Assembly (NCBI RefSeq): GCF_020360975.1
Contig: NW_025408667.1
Location: 496,001 to 560,000 of the forward strand
Reading direction: 5' to 3'
Length of the DNA: 64,000 nucleotides
Origin: Hirsutella rhossiliensis
Taxonomy: Eukaryota; Ascomycota; Sordariomycetes; Hypocreales; Ophiocordycipitaceae
The position numbers were made by a program, and so were the translations under genes. Below are positions 1 through 11,022 of the stretch, piece by piece. Position 1 is the first letter of the stretch; each line of letters starts with the position of its first letter. The notes under the pieces are model-generated. The model searched no databases. It worked only from the letters and a program-made list of their open reading frames with translations, and was not told the origin of the DNA.

Positions 1-2450
1 TCGCAATAACGGCGCCGCCCTTGTTAAGCGCAATAGCTAGGGCAAGCGCGTAGTTAACGGAACGGCATAGCCTATAACTCGTATCTTAATCTACGATCGT
101 GGGCGCTGCCGGCCCTCTAAGGGCGTTAGGCTTCGTAAGGCATCTACCTAGAAGACCGACTGCCTATTTAAGGTAACGACTTTAATAAAGGAAAGCTCTA
201 ACTAAAAGTAGACTTTCCGCTACGAAGGCCGTTATAACTATAGGCAGTTAATCGATCTATCGGCTTATAATATTTATCGCCGCCGTACCTAACTATAATA
301 AGAGCTCGAGAAGAGCCTCTTAAAGCATCGTGCCCTCCTAGCTCGCGAGATGGCCTCGATTATTAGGGACTCTACTAAGGAAAGCTTCTTCCGGCAGCGG
401 GATATCTATAACGACCGCTAGAAGATCCGTGCTATAGCCCTTAGTAGTAAGACTGCGACCTAGACCTTTATCGATTACCTCTAGCGTAGCGGCCTTAAGC
501 ATATAGTTAAATATAGCGACGATAATAATAAGCAGAAGGTTAAGGCTATCTTCTAGATATATCCTTAGTATAAGTAGATATAGAAGCGGTTTCCGGAAGT
601 CTTAGGACTTAATAATATATATAAAACGAACCGCTTTAAGATATACCTCTTCTAGGCTACTAGAGTCACTAATTAACGGTTTATAGCTAACTTCGCGTTC
701 GGCCTTATTAATATAGAGAAGGAAGAAGGGTTCTAGTAGCTTTATAACCGCCTTAACGAGCTTCGCCTCGAGGTTAGGGCCGCGGCGCTATCTATAGTTA
801 TTATAGACAAGGAAAAAGCCCTTAAAAACGCACTCTTACGCGTTTTCCCTTCCTTATAGCAGCAACTTTACGTCTATTATATTAACGCCAACGTTAACGC
901 GAGAATCAAGTTATATTAGAAGGAGCCCGGCGGCGTTAACGACGATAAGGCTAACGGCGCTGACGGCGCTAACGGCGCTGACGATCCTACTAATAACCCT
1001 ACCGATATCTTCCTCGGCCGAGTCGCTATATAAGAAGAAGCCGAAGGCGAGATCTCAAGCGCATAACCCGAAGACTATAGCCGCGAGGGCATGTTTGCTG
1101 CTTAGAAGGCTGTTATCTACGCCTTAACTAAGGCAGGCTTCTAGTTAGCTTAGCGGGCGCTTGATTATAAGTACGGACAACACTAAGGCCACATCGTGAG
1201 ATATATTTCTAAGGAATATATACCGTGGCGCGAGCAGTGGGCATGTTGCTACATTAGCCGCTATCGCAACTTCGGCCAGAGGGTCAATAGCCCGGTCGAG
1301 ACTGCATATAAGGATATAAAGTCATATTTGCTTATAGGCACCGGCGATCTCTTCCACCTACACAATACGTTACTGCAAATAATCGCGAATAAAGAACGCT
1401 CCTACCTCTAAGAGGCGGCCCGCTAAAAGGCGCGGCAGCGGCTTCTTTATCTCGGCCAAAAATAACTAGGCAAGCTGAACGTAGAGCTCACCTACCAAGC
1501 GGTTGACCTCCTTGCCAAGCAACACCGGCTTGCCTTAGCCGCGATGCCCTCAGAGCCGGGGCAAGGGCAAGAGCGAGAGCCATAGCCGCTGCCCTCTTGC
1601 ACAGGGCGATTTACACAGCAGCAAGGGCTTCCTTGTGCCCATATAATCTTCCAACGCCTCTAAGCCAAGAGCCCGCTTACGAAGTATAATGTTCACCCTC
1701 GGTGGTGGCTTGAGAAGCCCTTAGTAGAGACCCCCCCCCCTTTATATGCGAATTATGCTAATTCTTTACCCCTAGGACCTCGACGAGCCACTCCTTCGAA
1801 TCCGGGACCCTGACGTGGTTCAAAGCCTTCGTGGCCGGCCTCGCGCAGCCAAGAACACTAGCCTGCCCGTACCTCGAGACTTAGAGCCACAGCGAGACCG
1901 ACCTGACGATGCCCTCGAGCCAGCCGCACAGCCGGCATCACAGCCAAGAGGCACGCAAAGGCGGCTGCCGCGGTCGAGTCAGGCTAGCACCCGCCGGCTC
2001 AACGCCAGCGTGCGCCGCACACGCACACAAGCCGAGATCGACGAACTACAAGGAGCAGGAGGCAGTCGGGGCTCTAGCCGGCCGTCACGAGGAAGATCGC
2101 GTGCGCGCGAAAATACACGGGCAAGGGGATCTCGAGGGAGACAAGGCAGGGGTAGAAGGGCTACGCCGGCCTCGTCGGTGGAGGAGGTCATCCCAGCTAC
2201 GCAGCCTACGCAGCCTAGGCCGGACTAATAGCCGGGCCGTAACGTGCGTAATGTGCGCATATCGCGAAGATGTGTTATTTAAACGAATTAAGCCGTGTGC
2301 GCGTTGCACGATTAAAGAGAACGCGTAGGGAAGTGGTCTAAAGCGTACCAGGCGTGCGCAGCTAATTTAGGTGTGCGGGTGTGGGTGCGGGGAGATTTGG
2401 GGCCGCACGGTCCTCCGGGCCGAATAGAGATTTACTACGGGGCGAATAGT
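1..2450 (+). mobile_element. Mutator-like (MULE) DNA transposon, 5' end outside window
   Basis: The sequence encodes the catalytic region and C-terminal part of a MULE transposase and ends just before the gypsy-B RT sequence that starts near 2451. It therefore appears to have inserted into gypsy-B; the TSD cannot be tested because the other end lies outside the window. The noncoding tail 2229-2450 is GC-rich and holds no gene. RIP damage is clear in about 1-1180, whereas 1190-2440 keeps many CA and TG dinucleotides. The 3' boundary is inferred from where gypsy-B homology resumes; I did not identify a terminal inverted repeat. Confidence 0.8.
470..2228 (+). pseudogene. MULE transposase, RIP-inactivated
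   Basis: Read through stops, this gives the MULE core: an LGLxNTYKTNRFKMYLFQ-like block near 600-650, a VIxDKEKALKNAL-like block near 800-840 holding the second acidic residue, and a QQQL block near 860. From 1187 comes the W-rich C-terminal region (VNSPVETA). The zinc motif of fungal MULEs, C-TGRFTQQQGLPCAH, lies near 1598-1645. A basic Arg/Ser/Gln-rich tail at 1815-2228 ends in a stop. The first catalytic Asp codon at about 611-613 now reads AAT (Asn), as expected from TGAC going to TAAT. In-frame stops near 1411, 1424, 1465, 1582 and 1661 are all TAA or TAG where Gln codons are expected. The fold assignment is from family knowledge; the mutations are directly visible. Confidence 0.8.
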
Positions 2451-3795
2451 AATACTCTATAGATAATATCCTTATTTATATAAGCGGCTCCTATAAAGAC
2501 TATATATAGAAAGTATAAAGGGTCCTAGAGCGCCTTTAACTTTATAGGCTTTACCTTAACCTAGATATATATAAATTTAGGGTTAAGAAGGTTAAGTACC
2601 TAGGCTTTATTATCTATATAAGTATAGGTATATAGGCGGATCTTATAAAGATCTAGGAGATCTAAGACTAAGCGGCCCTAACTATATAAATAGGCGTATA
2701 AAGCTTCCTTAGGTTCGCGAACTATTATAGGATATTTATTAAGAGCTTCTTTTATATTATAATACCCTTAAATAAGATTACTAGGAAGCGGACTACTTTT
2801 TATTAAGGGCCTATATAGGAAGGAGCGTTTTATACGCTTAAGGACTTATTCTTATAAGCCCTAGTACTACTTTAGTAAGACTTCGATCGGTCTATAATAG
2901 TTAAAGCGGACTATAGCGCTTAGGTACTTAAAGGAACGCTCTCTTAAAAGGTAAATAAATAGAAGTAACTAATAGCGTTCTACTCTTATAAGCTAACCTT
3001 AGTAGAGCGGAATTACGCTATTTATAATAAGGAGATACTAGCGATTATTAGCTACCTTAAGTAATAGTAAGTAGAGCTTTAGAGCTATAAGAGCTTTAAG
3101 GTTCTTATAGTCTATAAGAACCTTAAGTACTTTATAACCCGCTAGTATATCTTAGAGCGGTAAGCCCGCTAAGCGGAGTATCTCTTATACTTTAACTTCT
3201 TAATTAACTACTACCTTAAGTAAGACTTTATAATCTTAAATATACTTTCTTAAAGGGATTAAGACCGGCTAATAAGAGCGGATATTAAGGCCTAGGATCT
3301 ATAGCTTATCTTATAAGAAGCGCTATAGACCTATATAGGAGCTTCCTTAGTAAAAGAAGGCGCGGTACTAGTATATAAGCTTTCCCTTATACCTTTACTA
3401 CTAAATAAGCTTCCCCTTATACCTTTACCTTAGTCCGGCGAAGAAAGATAGACTAGCCTAGGAGCGCGCGTAGTAAGAGTATTTTAAGATAAGGCCCTTT
3501 AACGCTTATAGGATAGGATAGCAGCTTTAGACTATACTTATAAGGGCGTACGCCGCGCTATAGAGTCTAGCGCTTAATACTTAGATCTAAAGCTAAAGCT
3601 AAAGGTATAGGTAGCCGATTACTATATCGACTTATAGGGGCATCTATACTAGCGGGGGAGACTATAGGTACTAAGTATACTATATATTATAGAAGCTAAG
3701 GAGAAAGATAGACCGCTAGAGCTAAATAAATAAAACGAGCTTTAAGGGAAGCTAGTCTAGCTTATCTATAACTCTAGTATTATAGGTTACCTAAG
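2451..3795 (+). pseudogene. Gypsy-B copy 1 reverse transcriptase (C-terminal part) and RNase H
   Basis: Starts at the catalytic box, read as DNILIY where family members have DDILIY, so the second Asp has become Asn by a TG to TA change. The RT thumb follows (LGFI, then SFLRFANYYR-IFI at about 2700-2740), then the RNase H tether and domain (LVERNYAIYNKE-LAII at 2998-3055, then YKNLKYFTT near 3113-3136). Stops are abundant and mostly TAA/TAG at Gln or Trp positions. The reading frame is otherwise continuous, so damage is by point mutation rather than indels. Confidence 0.85.
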
Positions 3796-4495
3796 TATAA
3801 GAAGGTATAAGTAATAAGCGTAGAATCGGGTAATTAATAACGTAAGCGGAAAGATCGGTCGAAGGAGTATAGGGTAGGATTTTATCCGGAATTTATAACG
3901 AGCATATAAGGGGCTAAATAATATATTAAAAGAATAGCGTTATAAAAGATACTTTCGAACTTACTTCTTCTATCTACTACTCCTAGGGAAATCCTTTGTC
4001 TTTTATAGACTATTGCTCGCCTACTAGTAGACTAATTAGTTAGCTTTCTAGCACATTCTATAGTGCTTAAAAAGCTCTATCTATAGTATATCTTCCTAAC
4101 TTAGTAGGTGGTCTAATTATAGCGTTATAGTTAACGTAAGACTATAGGTTCTAGTATAAGTAGTGGATTTAACTAGAATGTTCTATGCCCTACCTATTCT
4201 CGTATTACGGAAATCTTCGGAACCGCTAGGCTAAAATAGGCAATAGGGTATTCGTTCTACTTATAATTAACTTATGCATTTTATGCTTTTTTATTTATAA
4301 GGATAGGCTTATCCTAACCCGCTTTTCCTAGAGGGAGGTATAGATATCTAGTAGAGGTCTTTATCTTTTAAGGGTTATTCCCTTAGACTATATTATAGAG
4401 CCTCTTTTTACTAGCTTATTCTATAAAGCCTCCCTATACTTATTATTTCTTTATAATAGTAAAATAGGAATATAAGGGTATATTCTTATACTAAG
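3791..4495 (+). repeat. Solo LTR of family C (copy 1) with TSD CTAAG
   Basis: A 695-bp repeat (3796-4490) flanked by the perfect 5-bp direct repeat CTAAG at 3791-3795 and 4491-4495. It starts TATAAGAAGG and ends TATTCTTATA, which is TG...CA after RIP. It is homologous to 6502-7189 (same strand) and 22352-23038 (opposite strand). No internal region of this family is seen here, so it is a solo LTR, presumably left by LTR-LTR recombination. It interrupts gypsy-B between RNase H and integrase. Some CA/TG is retained, so it is less mutated than its host. Confidence 0.9.
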
Positions 4496-5271
4496 TAAGT
4501 AGGGTATAGCGGTAGGCCTTATAAGGGACTTTTACTAGCCCCTCCTATAATACTACGTTCGTTGCTTCTTCTATAACTATAATATCTATAACTATATAAA
4601 GATCTAAAAAGTATAGCTTAAGGGGCTACTTAAGTAGCTTTTAATACTAGACCGGTTCTATATATATATATAGATAGACTTTATAATAGACCTCTTACTT
4701 ATAAAGGGCGGTAACCCTTTATATATAGTAATTAGGACTAACTTAGTAAATTAATAGTACTAAAGCTAATACTATTTATAGATATAAAAGCTTACGTAGA
4801 GCGCTTCCTTTAATACTAAGCCCGCTTATATAGCTAGCTAGCCTTTATTATAAGCGATAAAGGGTAGAACTAAACTAGCTGCTTTTAATAGTACTTATAT
4901 TAGCTACTTTAAATTATATAGCTACTTAGTATAGCCTATTACTTATAGACCGATAAGGGACCTAAGAGGGTTAACTAAAAAGCATAGGTATACTTATAGG
5001 TAGTTATAGTCTATAACTAAGCGGACTAAGACCGCTAGCTCCCCGCTACCTAGCTTACGCTAAATAATAGACTATAAACCTCTATTAAGATAGCCCCCTT
5101 CCTCGTAACGTATAGCTTAAGGCCGCCCTCCTTAATCTTATTTACCGCTAACGTAGTAATAAAGTAGTATAGTAGTATATTATTAAAGAGCCGCGCTTCC
5201 GCGTTTATATAAAAGCTATAAGAAAGTATAAAATACTATTAATCCGCGATAGCCGCTATAGCGTAGGATTA

Positions 5272-6037
5272 TTATTATTATTATTAAGATTATACTAGTA
5301 ACCTATCTAAAGGTATCTAGAACTTCGACGTTAAATAGGAGGGAAAAACTAAAGTGCTTAAAGGAAAACCCTCCCCTCTTTTATAGCTAGTCCGCCCTTA
5401 TACTAAGTCGCGGTTATAATACGTAGGAATCTTACGCCGGCTATCTTAGGTATTATTATAGTTAGTCGGAATCGTATTAGCCCCGCTATAAAGTAACCTT
5501 AGAAAGTAACTCCTTTACGTACGCGGGGTATATAGCATTAATCGGTAGTACGAGCGTTTTTAGTTAACGGTTAATAGTTAATTATATAATTATCTCTAAC
5601 CTTATCCTATAATAATATCTTCCTAGGCTCTACCTTATTTTTCCGCTATAAGGCTTAGCGGGCTATTTTTATTAATGCCGGCCTTTAGCCGGGCCGGTAG
5701 TCGCGTTATTATACCGGCTTCGCGCCGTACTTATTAAGTTACTAGTATCGGCCCTAGGTTTTTATTTTCCCGGTCGGGGCCCGGACCGGGGGTTAGAGAG
5801 TCTAATAAATTCGTCGCTAGGTCTAGGCGAGGTCTAGGCCGGCCTACTTATAGCGGGGCTAGACTGCTAGTATATTTATAAGCGCTTTTAGAAGCGCTAA
5901 TTAGCTAATTAATAAGTAGGTTAGCGTAGTCTACTAGTCCGACTAAAAATTAATCGTGCCCTTAGCTAGATTCGAACTAACTCTAGCGTTATAGCTAGTA
6001 AGCTTCCTAGGTATATAACTACTATACTACGAGGGTA
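5272..6037 (-). mobile_element. tRNA-headed SINE (family E, copy 1), 766 bp
   Basis: On the minus strand the element starts with a tRNA-like head (6037 down to 5957), continues through about 670 bp of unique body and ends in a short (TAA)n tail at 5272-5286. It is flanked by 15-bp direct repeats, TATAGCGTAGGATTA at 5257-5271 and TATAGCATAGGATTA at 6038-6052, differing at one RIP-type position. A pol III-type head, a simple-repeat tail and long TSDs of variable sequence are hallmarks of a SINE copied by LINE machinery. It has no coding capacity that I can see. It interrupts the gypsy-B integrase and is itself RIP-mutated. The second copy is at 44782-52500. Confidence 0.85.
5957..6037 (-). other. 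tRNA-like head of SINE copy 1
   Basis: An 81-nt tRNA-like segment on the minus strand. It has a near-perfect A box (TAGTATAGTAG, from TAGTATAGTGG) and the B-box core AGTTCGAATCT. The 7-nt acceptor arms TACCCTC and AAGGGCA pair if RIP changes are reversed, and there is a T-arm around TTCGAAT. The anticodon stem CTAGC/GCTAG closes a 6-nt loop (TATAAC here), one short of a normal tRNA, so I do not assign an amino acid; GTA (Tyr) is possible. It is not a functional tRNA gene because it is fused to the SINE body. Confidence 0.75.
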
Positions 6038-6501
6038 TATAGCATAGGATTAAAAGTAGCACGCTAATAAGACTAAGGCGCTAGCGGATAGGTTTATAGT
6101 AAGAGATAAGGTATAGCTCGACCTCTATAACTATAAGTTAGCGCGACTAAAAAAGAAGCTAGACTAGTTATATATAAAGTTTATAGTATAAAAGGTTATT
6201 AGCTTATAGGTAGTTAAGCTTAATAGTCTCTTAATAAGGGTCTATAATAAGATTAACGTTAACCTCTTTTACTAAGCCTCCTTTAACCCGCTGCTTAGAT
6301 AAGAAATAGTAGACGCTTAACCGCCTATAATTAAGGTAAAGGGGGACGATAAATTTAAGGTTAAGGAGATATAAGCTATTCGCTAAAAGAAGGTAGGCTA
6401 AGGGAAATACTAAGAGGTTCTTATTAAGTTATATAGGTACCTTAACCTTATATAGGAACCTATATATAAGTTTATAGGAGCTATAGCCCTTAATAAGTAT
6501 A

Positions 6502-7189
6502 TATAAAAAGGTATAAGTAATAAGTATAGGATCGGGTAATTAATAATATAAGCGGAAAGATTAGTCGAAGGGGTATAAAGTAGGATTTCGTCCGGAATTT
6601 ATAACGAGTATATAAGGGGCTAAATAATATATTAAAAGAATAGCGTTATATAAAGCACAACTTATTCTATCTATCTACTACTCTTGAAATCCTTTATCTT
6701 TATAGACTATTACTCGCTTACTAGTAAACTAATTAGTTAGCTTTCTAGTATATTCTATAGTGCTTAAAAAGCTCTATCTATAGTATATCTTCCTAACTTA
6801 GTAGGTGGTCTAATTATAACGTAATAGTTAACGTAAGACTATAGGTTCTAGTATAAGTAGTAGATTTAACTAGAATGTTCTATACCCTACCTATTCTCGT
6901 ATCGCGGATATCTTTAGAACCGCTAGGCTAAAATAGGCAATAGGGTATCCGTTCTACTCGTAATTAACCTATGCATTTTATATATATTTATATTTATTAG
7001 GATAGGCTTATCTTAAACCGCTTTTCCTAAAGGAAGGTATAGATATTTAGTGGAGGTCTTTATCTTTTAAGGGTTATTCCCTTAAACTATATTATAGAGC
7101 CTCTTTTTACTAGCTTATTTTATAGAGCCTCCCTATACCTATTATTTCTTTATAATAGTAAAATAAGAATATAAGGGTATATTCTTATA
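6502..7189 (+). repeat. Solo LTR of family C (copy 2)
   Basis: A 688-bp repeat homologous to 3796-4490, starting TATAAAAAGG and ending ATTCTTATA. Flanking 5-mers are GTATA (6497-6501) and GTTTA (7190-7194). The uninterrupted site in gypsy-B copy 2 (reverse complement, near 47215) reads AATAAGTTTAAAGCC, so a GTTTA TSD with one later change is likely. It interrupts gypsy-B just downstream of the chromodomain. Confidence 0.85.
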
Positions 7190-7194
7190 GTTTA

Positions 7195-8356
7195 AGGCCC
7201 TATATTAGCCGGTAGATAAAAATAATAAACTAATAGACTACTAGTAATAGCTTAAGCTAGGACTATAAAGTAAGGAAAGCAGAGTAGGTAGTTATAGTAA
7301 TCTAGGCGTAATAGTATAAGTAGAGATAAAAATAGCGTTTATTTTAAGGTAAAGCCCTTAGACTTCCTAAGCTTATTCCTTATTATTACCCTCGCCCTTA
7401 CTATTATTATTATTATTATTATTATCCTTATTAGCCTCTTCCTCCTTATTAGTAGCGGCGGCGGCGCTCTCTAGCGCGCTAAGTCGGCCTTCTAGGCCTA
7501 TAAGCTAGTCGGTAGCGGCGGCGGCTCTAGGGGTAAAGGGGCGGCGGCTAGCTCCGGCGGCGGCGGTAGGGGAAGTAGTAGTAGCAGCGGCGGGCACGGC
7601 TAAAGGGACCGCTAATAAAGCAACGGAGGCGGTGTCCCTAGTACCGGGAGAGTTAGTAGTAAAAGTATAAGAGCGGAGGGGGAAGAACCTACTTAAGGAT
7701 AAGCCCCTAGCGCTCTAAGGCGCGGAGGTTATAGTAGGCGGCTATAGCGGCGGTGGAGCGCCCCTATACCTACCTACCTGCGCGCTAGCCTTCTAAGCTA
7801 ACGCTATAGTAAGTAAGATAAGAGGCGCCGCTTTATAGGCGCGGCTAGTATATATATACTAGTAATAACTACCGCCGCGGCGGCGCTTAACTTAGTCGGC
7901 GTAAGGGAGCTCTTATAACGTATACTATATATAAGGGGCCGTACGAGCGGCTCTAGCCTAGACCTAGCGCTTATACTTTAAAAGGTTAGCGGAAGATATT
8001 TATTACGCTTACTTAACTATAGACTTATAAGGGTAGCGGAGATAGAAGCGGGGGCTAAGGGGCCGGGCGTTATAGGTAGCGGCGGGGACGGCGTTATTAC
8101 CTAAAAGGGCGATATAAGGGTAGCTAGTATAGCGGAGGTAGTAGCGGCGGCGATAGGCGCGGTAGTAAGGGCGCGGGTAGGATTAGCGGTAGTAGCGGAG
8201 CTATCGTTAGCTATACTTAGTACGGCGTTAATAAATAACTCTATATACTCTAAGAAGGAGAAGGCGGGGGAGGGGAAGGTAGATATATCTATCGCGGAAG
8301 TTAGTATTATAGATTACGGCCTCCTACCTTATAAGGTAAAGAACTTACTAGTTAAA

Positions 8357-8412
<56 letters not shown>

Positions 8413-8868
8413 GGCTATTATTACTACTATAGCTATTACTATAAGTATATATTAATAAAGCGGCCTATATAGCTAAGAATAAACTAACGCCTTAAGTAAA
8501 GCGGAACTTACTTATTATTACTATTACTATAGTTAAAGAAGGAAGAGAAGGAAAGAAAGAAAGAAAAGGGGGATGCCGCTTTATATACCCCTTAGTAAAG
8601 GAGGCTGCCTAAGGCTAAGGGGATAAGTAACCTAAGGCTTACGTAGGTCTAGGCCGGCCGCTAGCTACCTAAGAGCGTATATAATAGGTTATACTTTTAT
8701 TTAAATAGCTAGCCGGCTAATAAGTATAGAGCTAGGTTCTAGCTACCTAGGCTAATAAGCGCGGGGATAATAAAGCTAGTAGGGCTAGTATAATTAATAG
8801 GAAAGGGCTAGGTAGAGCTAGTAGTATAAGCTTAATAGTATAGAAGCTATTAATAAGGCAGCGCTAAA
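7195..8868 (+). pseudogene. Gypsy-B copy 1 GC-rich extra region downstream of pol
   Basis: About 1.6 kb between the chromodomain and the 3' LTR. Its first kilobase is rich in GGC/GCG codons and reads in the element's direction as Ala/Gly-rich, low-complexity protein (for example SGGGALSSAL near 7450-7480 and TAKGTANKATEAVSLVPGEL near 7600-7660). The same stretch occurs in copy 2 (about 45574-47010). It is not gag, protease or integrase, and I do not recognise a family. It might be an additional third ORF or a long GC-rich 3' region; both copies carry stops. Confidence 0.5.
8358..8411 (+). repeat. (TTA)18 microsatellite
   Basis: Eighteen uninterrupted TTA units. The equivalent place in gypsy-B copy 2 (about 46045-46065) has only about four units, so the array has expanded in this copy after the copies diverged. 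A shorter TTA/ATT run is at about 7405-7428. Confidence 0.9.
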
Positions 8869-9007
8869 GCTATATAGTTATATATAAAGGGCCGGATCCT
8901 ATATATATATATATATAGGCTAGCTATATATAAAAGAGATCTATATAGCTTATTAATATTATCTTATAGGCGGTACTTATATATATACTTCTACTTACTT
9001 TATAATA
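8869..9007 (+). repeat. 3' LTR of gypsy-B copy 1, internally deleted
   Basis: Homologous (inverted) to the 186-bp LTRs at 45388-45573 and 52150-52335. The outer end reads TACTTTATAATA where copy 2 has CTCCGTAATA. About 75 bases, covering the 3' end of the internal region and the start of the LTR, are missing at the junction near 8868. What follows (9008-9130) is 123 bp of RIP-mutated sequence that I cannot assign. Confidence 0.75.
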
Positions 9008-9324
9008 CCTAGGCTCTTTTAGACCTACTTAAGGAATAAGGGCTTAAAGAAAGGAAAGTCTTATAAGAAAAAGGGCCTTCTTAAAAGGGAGAAACCTAAT
9101 TAAAATAAAGGGCCCTTTAAAAGGAAAACCTTTTCCTTTTCTTTAGCTATAGATATCTCCTTCCTTATATATACTATTAGCTCTTCTTATAGACTCTTAA
9201 GGTAAGCTTTTAAGGATAGCTTCTCTTAAACGTCTTTAGCCTTATTTATTATAAAAAGATAGCTAGCTTTTACTTTAGTAAGGGCTTTATAAGACTAGTT
9301 ACTTTTATTAATACCGTTAAAACT

Positions 9325-9498
9325 TATAAGGGCTTTTACCTTATATAGGCCTAAACTAAGGTCTAGGCTAAGTTTATATATAAGCGGCCTTTATACCTAT
9401 ATAGGCTAGGCTTATATATCTCTTTCTTTTCCCTTTTATAGATTATTAACCTTCTTTTAACGGACTATACCTAAGCCTACGCCTCTAGCTACTCTATA
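9325..9498. repeat. Left LTR of the small LTR element
   Basis: About 174 bp, strongly similar to 11023-11195. Both contain the block CTAAGGTCTAGGCTAAG and end near CTCTATA. Confidence 0.7.
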
Positions 9499-11022
9499 AT
9501 AGTATAATCTACCTTTTATTTTACCCTCTTTATATCCCTATATATAAAAAAGCTATTTTTAGCTGCCTTTAAAGCTAACGTTTAATTACTTAGTTTAGTT
9601 AAACCGCCCGCGCTAATATATATATATATATAAATATCTATACTCTTATAGTTATAAAATTAAAGTAAATATAATACTTAGTTTACTTAGGTAATTAAGA
9701 GCCTCTTATAATAGTAGGGCTCTATATAACTAAGAGCGGTACTATTATACCTTAGTAAGTTTAATAGCTCTTTTATAAAGCTCGAGCTATAGCTACTTTA
9801 TTTAAAAGTAAAGCTTTATACTAAACGTATTATAATAATAGATATCCGCGCTTAATTTAATTATCTTTACGTAAGCTTATCCCTATACCTATAAAGGTAT
9901 CTCTTACTATTTATATATATTAATATAAATAGACTAGCTAACCTCTTTATAAAGCTCTATATAAATTATAGCGAACCTAATATAGCTATATTAGTAGGCT
10001 AAGAGCTTATTACGCTTTATTAAAAGTAAAGTAAAGCTATTCTAGCTTACCTTATATAGTTTAAAGAGGTACTTTATTAAGTAAATATATATAGCTAGCT
10101 TAATACGGTAAAGTATAATTGCCTTATTATAAGCTTAAATATAGATTAGCGTACCTAGCTAAGTAAAAGATCTATACTACTAGATATATATACTAATTTT
10201 ATTTACTTTCTTTATAAGCTTAATAGTAATAAGTTTCTTTTTTTATTTTCTTTTATAGTATAAGAAGAGGATAACGCTAGTAATACTATAGATATCTCTA
10301 TCTCTACCTTAAGGACTAAGGATAGGAAAGGGTAGCGATAAGAGGGTCGCTATATAGGCTATAGTAGTAAATCCTATTAGTATTTAAAGTGCCCGCGCTA
10401 GGAGGCGCGGGTAAACGTACTTTAAGTAATAAAAGGGCGTATATACTAAGATAGAAAGAAGGTTAAGTTTAACGATAGCGACTTTAGTAATAAGTAATCT
10501 TAGTAATACCTTTATAGGCTTCGTCGGCGTTCCTTTATATATAGTAGTAGCTACTATATAGATAGGATATATACTTATAATAACTAAAAGGGCGGCTAAG
10601 ATATAAGAAGGCCGCTAATATAATATAACTATAGCGAAAAGGAGTACTTATATAGCCTTATATAAGAGGGAGTAAGGCCTTATATACTAAAGTACCGTCC
10701 CTTATATTATAGTACTAAGAGCTACTACTATACGCTAATATAAGGGGGGCCGGATACTATAAGCTTACTAAAGCTAGCTACGCGCTATTCTATATACCTT
10801 TACTCCTTAGCTATAAGTACTAAAGCCCGACTATTAAAGCGCGGCCCTTACTAATAATATAGTCTATCTAAGAAGCTCGCTTAAGAGGGTATTATATATT
10901 ATTTATTAAGGTTTTTTCCGCGACTAAGCGTATATAGTCTATATAAGGGTTCCGTCCCCTTAAGCGTAGTATTAAGTATTATTTAAAGTTACGCTTCTTT
11001 AAAAGCTAGGTAAGGGTATAAT

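Larger units (their letters stand above)
4496..6500 (+). pseudogene. Gypsy-B copy 1 integrase and chromodomain, split by SINE
   Basis: The integrase core can be read through stops: a D-block near 4650-4700, FIISDKG near 4845-4863 (ISDRGPQF in relatives), and STAYHPxTDGxTERVNQ degraded to SIAYYLQTDKGPKRVN near 4930-4975. After the SINE (5272-6037) the frame resumes at about 6053, with the chromodomain at about 6310-6480 (KVKGDDKFKVKEI, later a degraded NPTWEP as NLI-EPIYKF). A chromodomain C-terminal to integrase marks it as a chromovirus, a class known to target heterochromatin through histone H3K9 methylation. Confidence 0.82.
2451..9007 (+). mobile_element. Gypsy-B copy 1 (chromovirus LTR retrotransposon), 5' truncated
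   Basis: A heavily RIP-mutated Ty3/gypsy element of the chromodomain (chromovirus) type. It begins inside the reverse transcriptase, next to the MULE, and runs through RNase H, integrase, chromodomain, a GC-rich extra region and a damaged 3' LTR. The complete copy 2 at 45388-52335 is its reverse complement over the whole length. It is interrupted by solo LTRs at 3796-4490 and 6502-7189 and by the SINE at 5272-6037; removing these restores collinearity with copy 2. Confidence 0.88.

Noticed and set aside
1815..2228. Independent Arg/Ser-rich host gene
   Set aside because: It follows the SWIM-like region of the MULE transposase in the same direction and looks like the basic tail of that protein. 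The overlapping frames at 1909, 1979 and 2085 are shadows.
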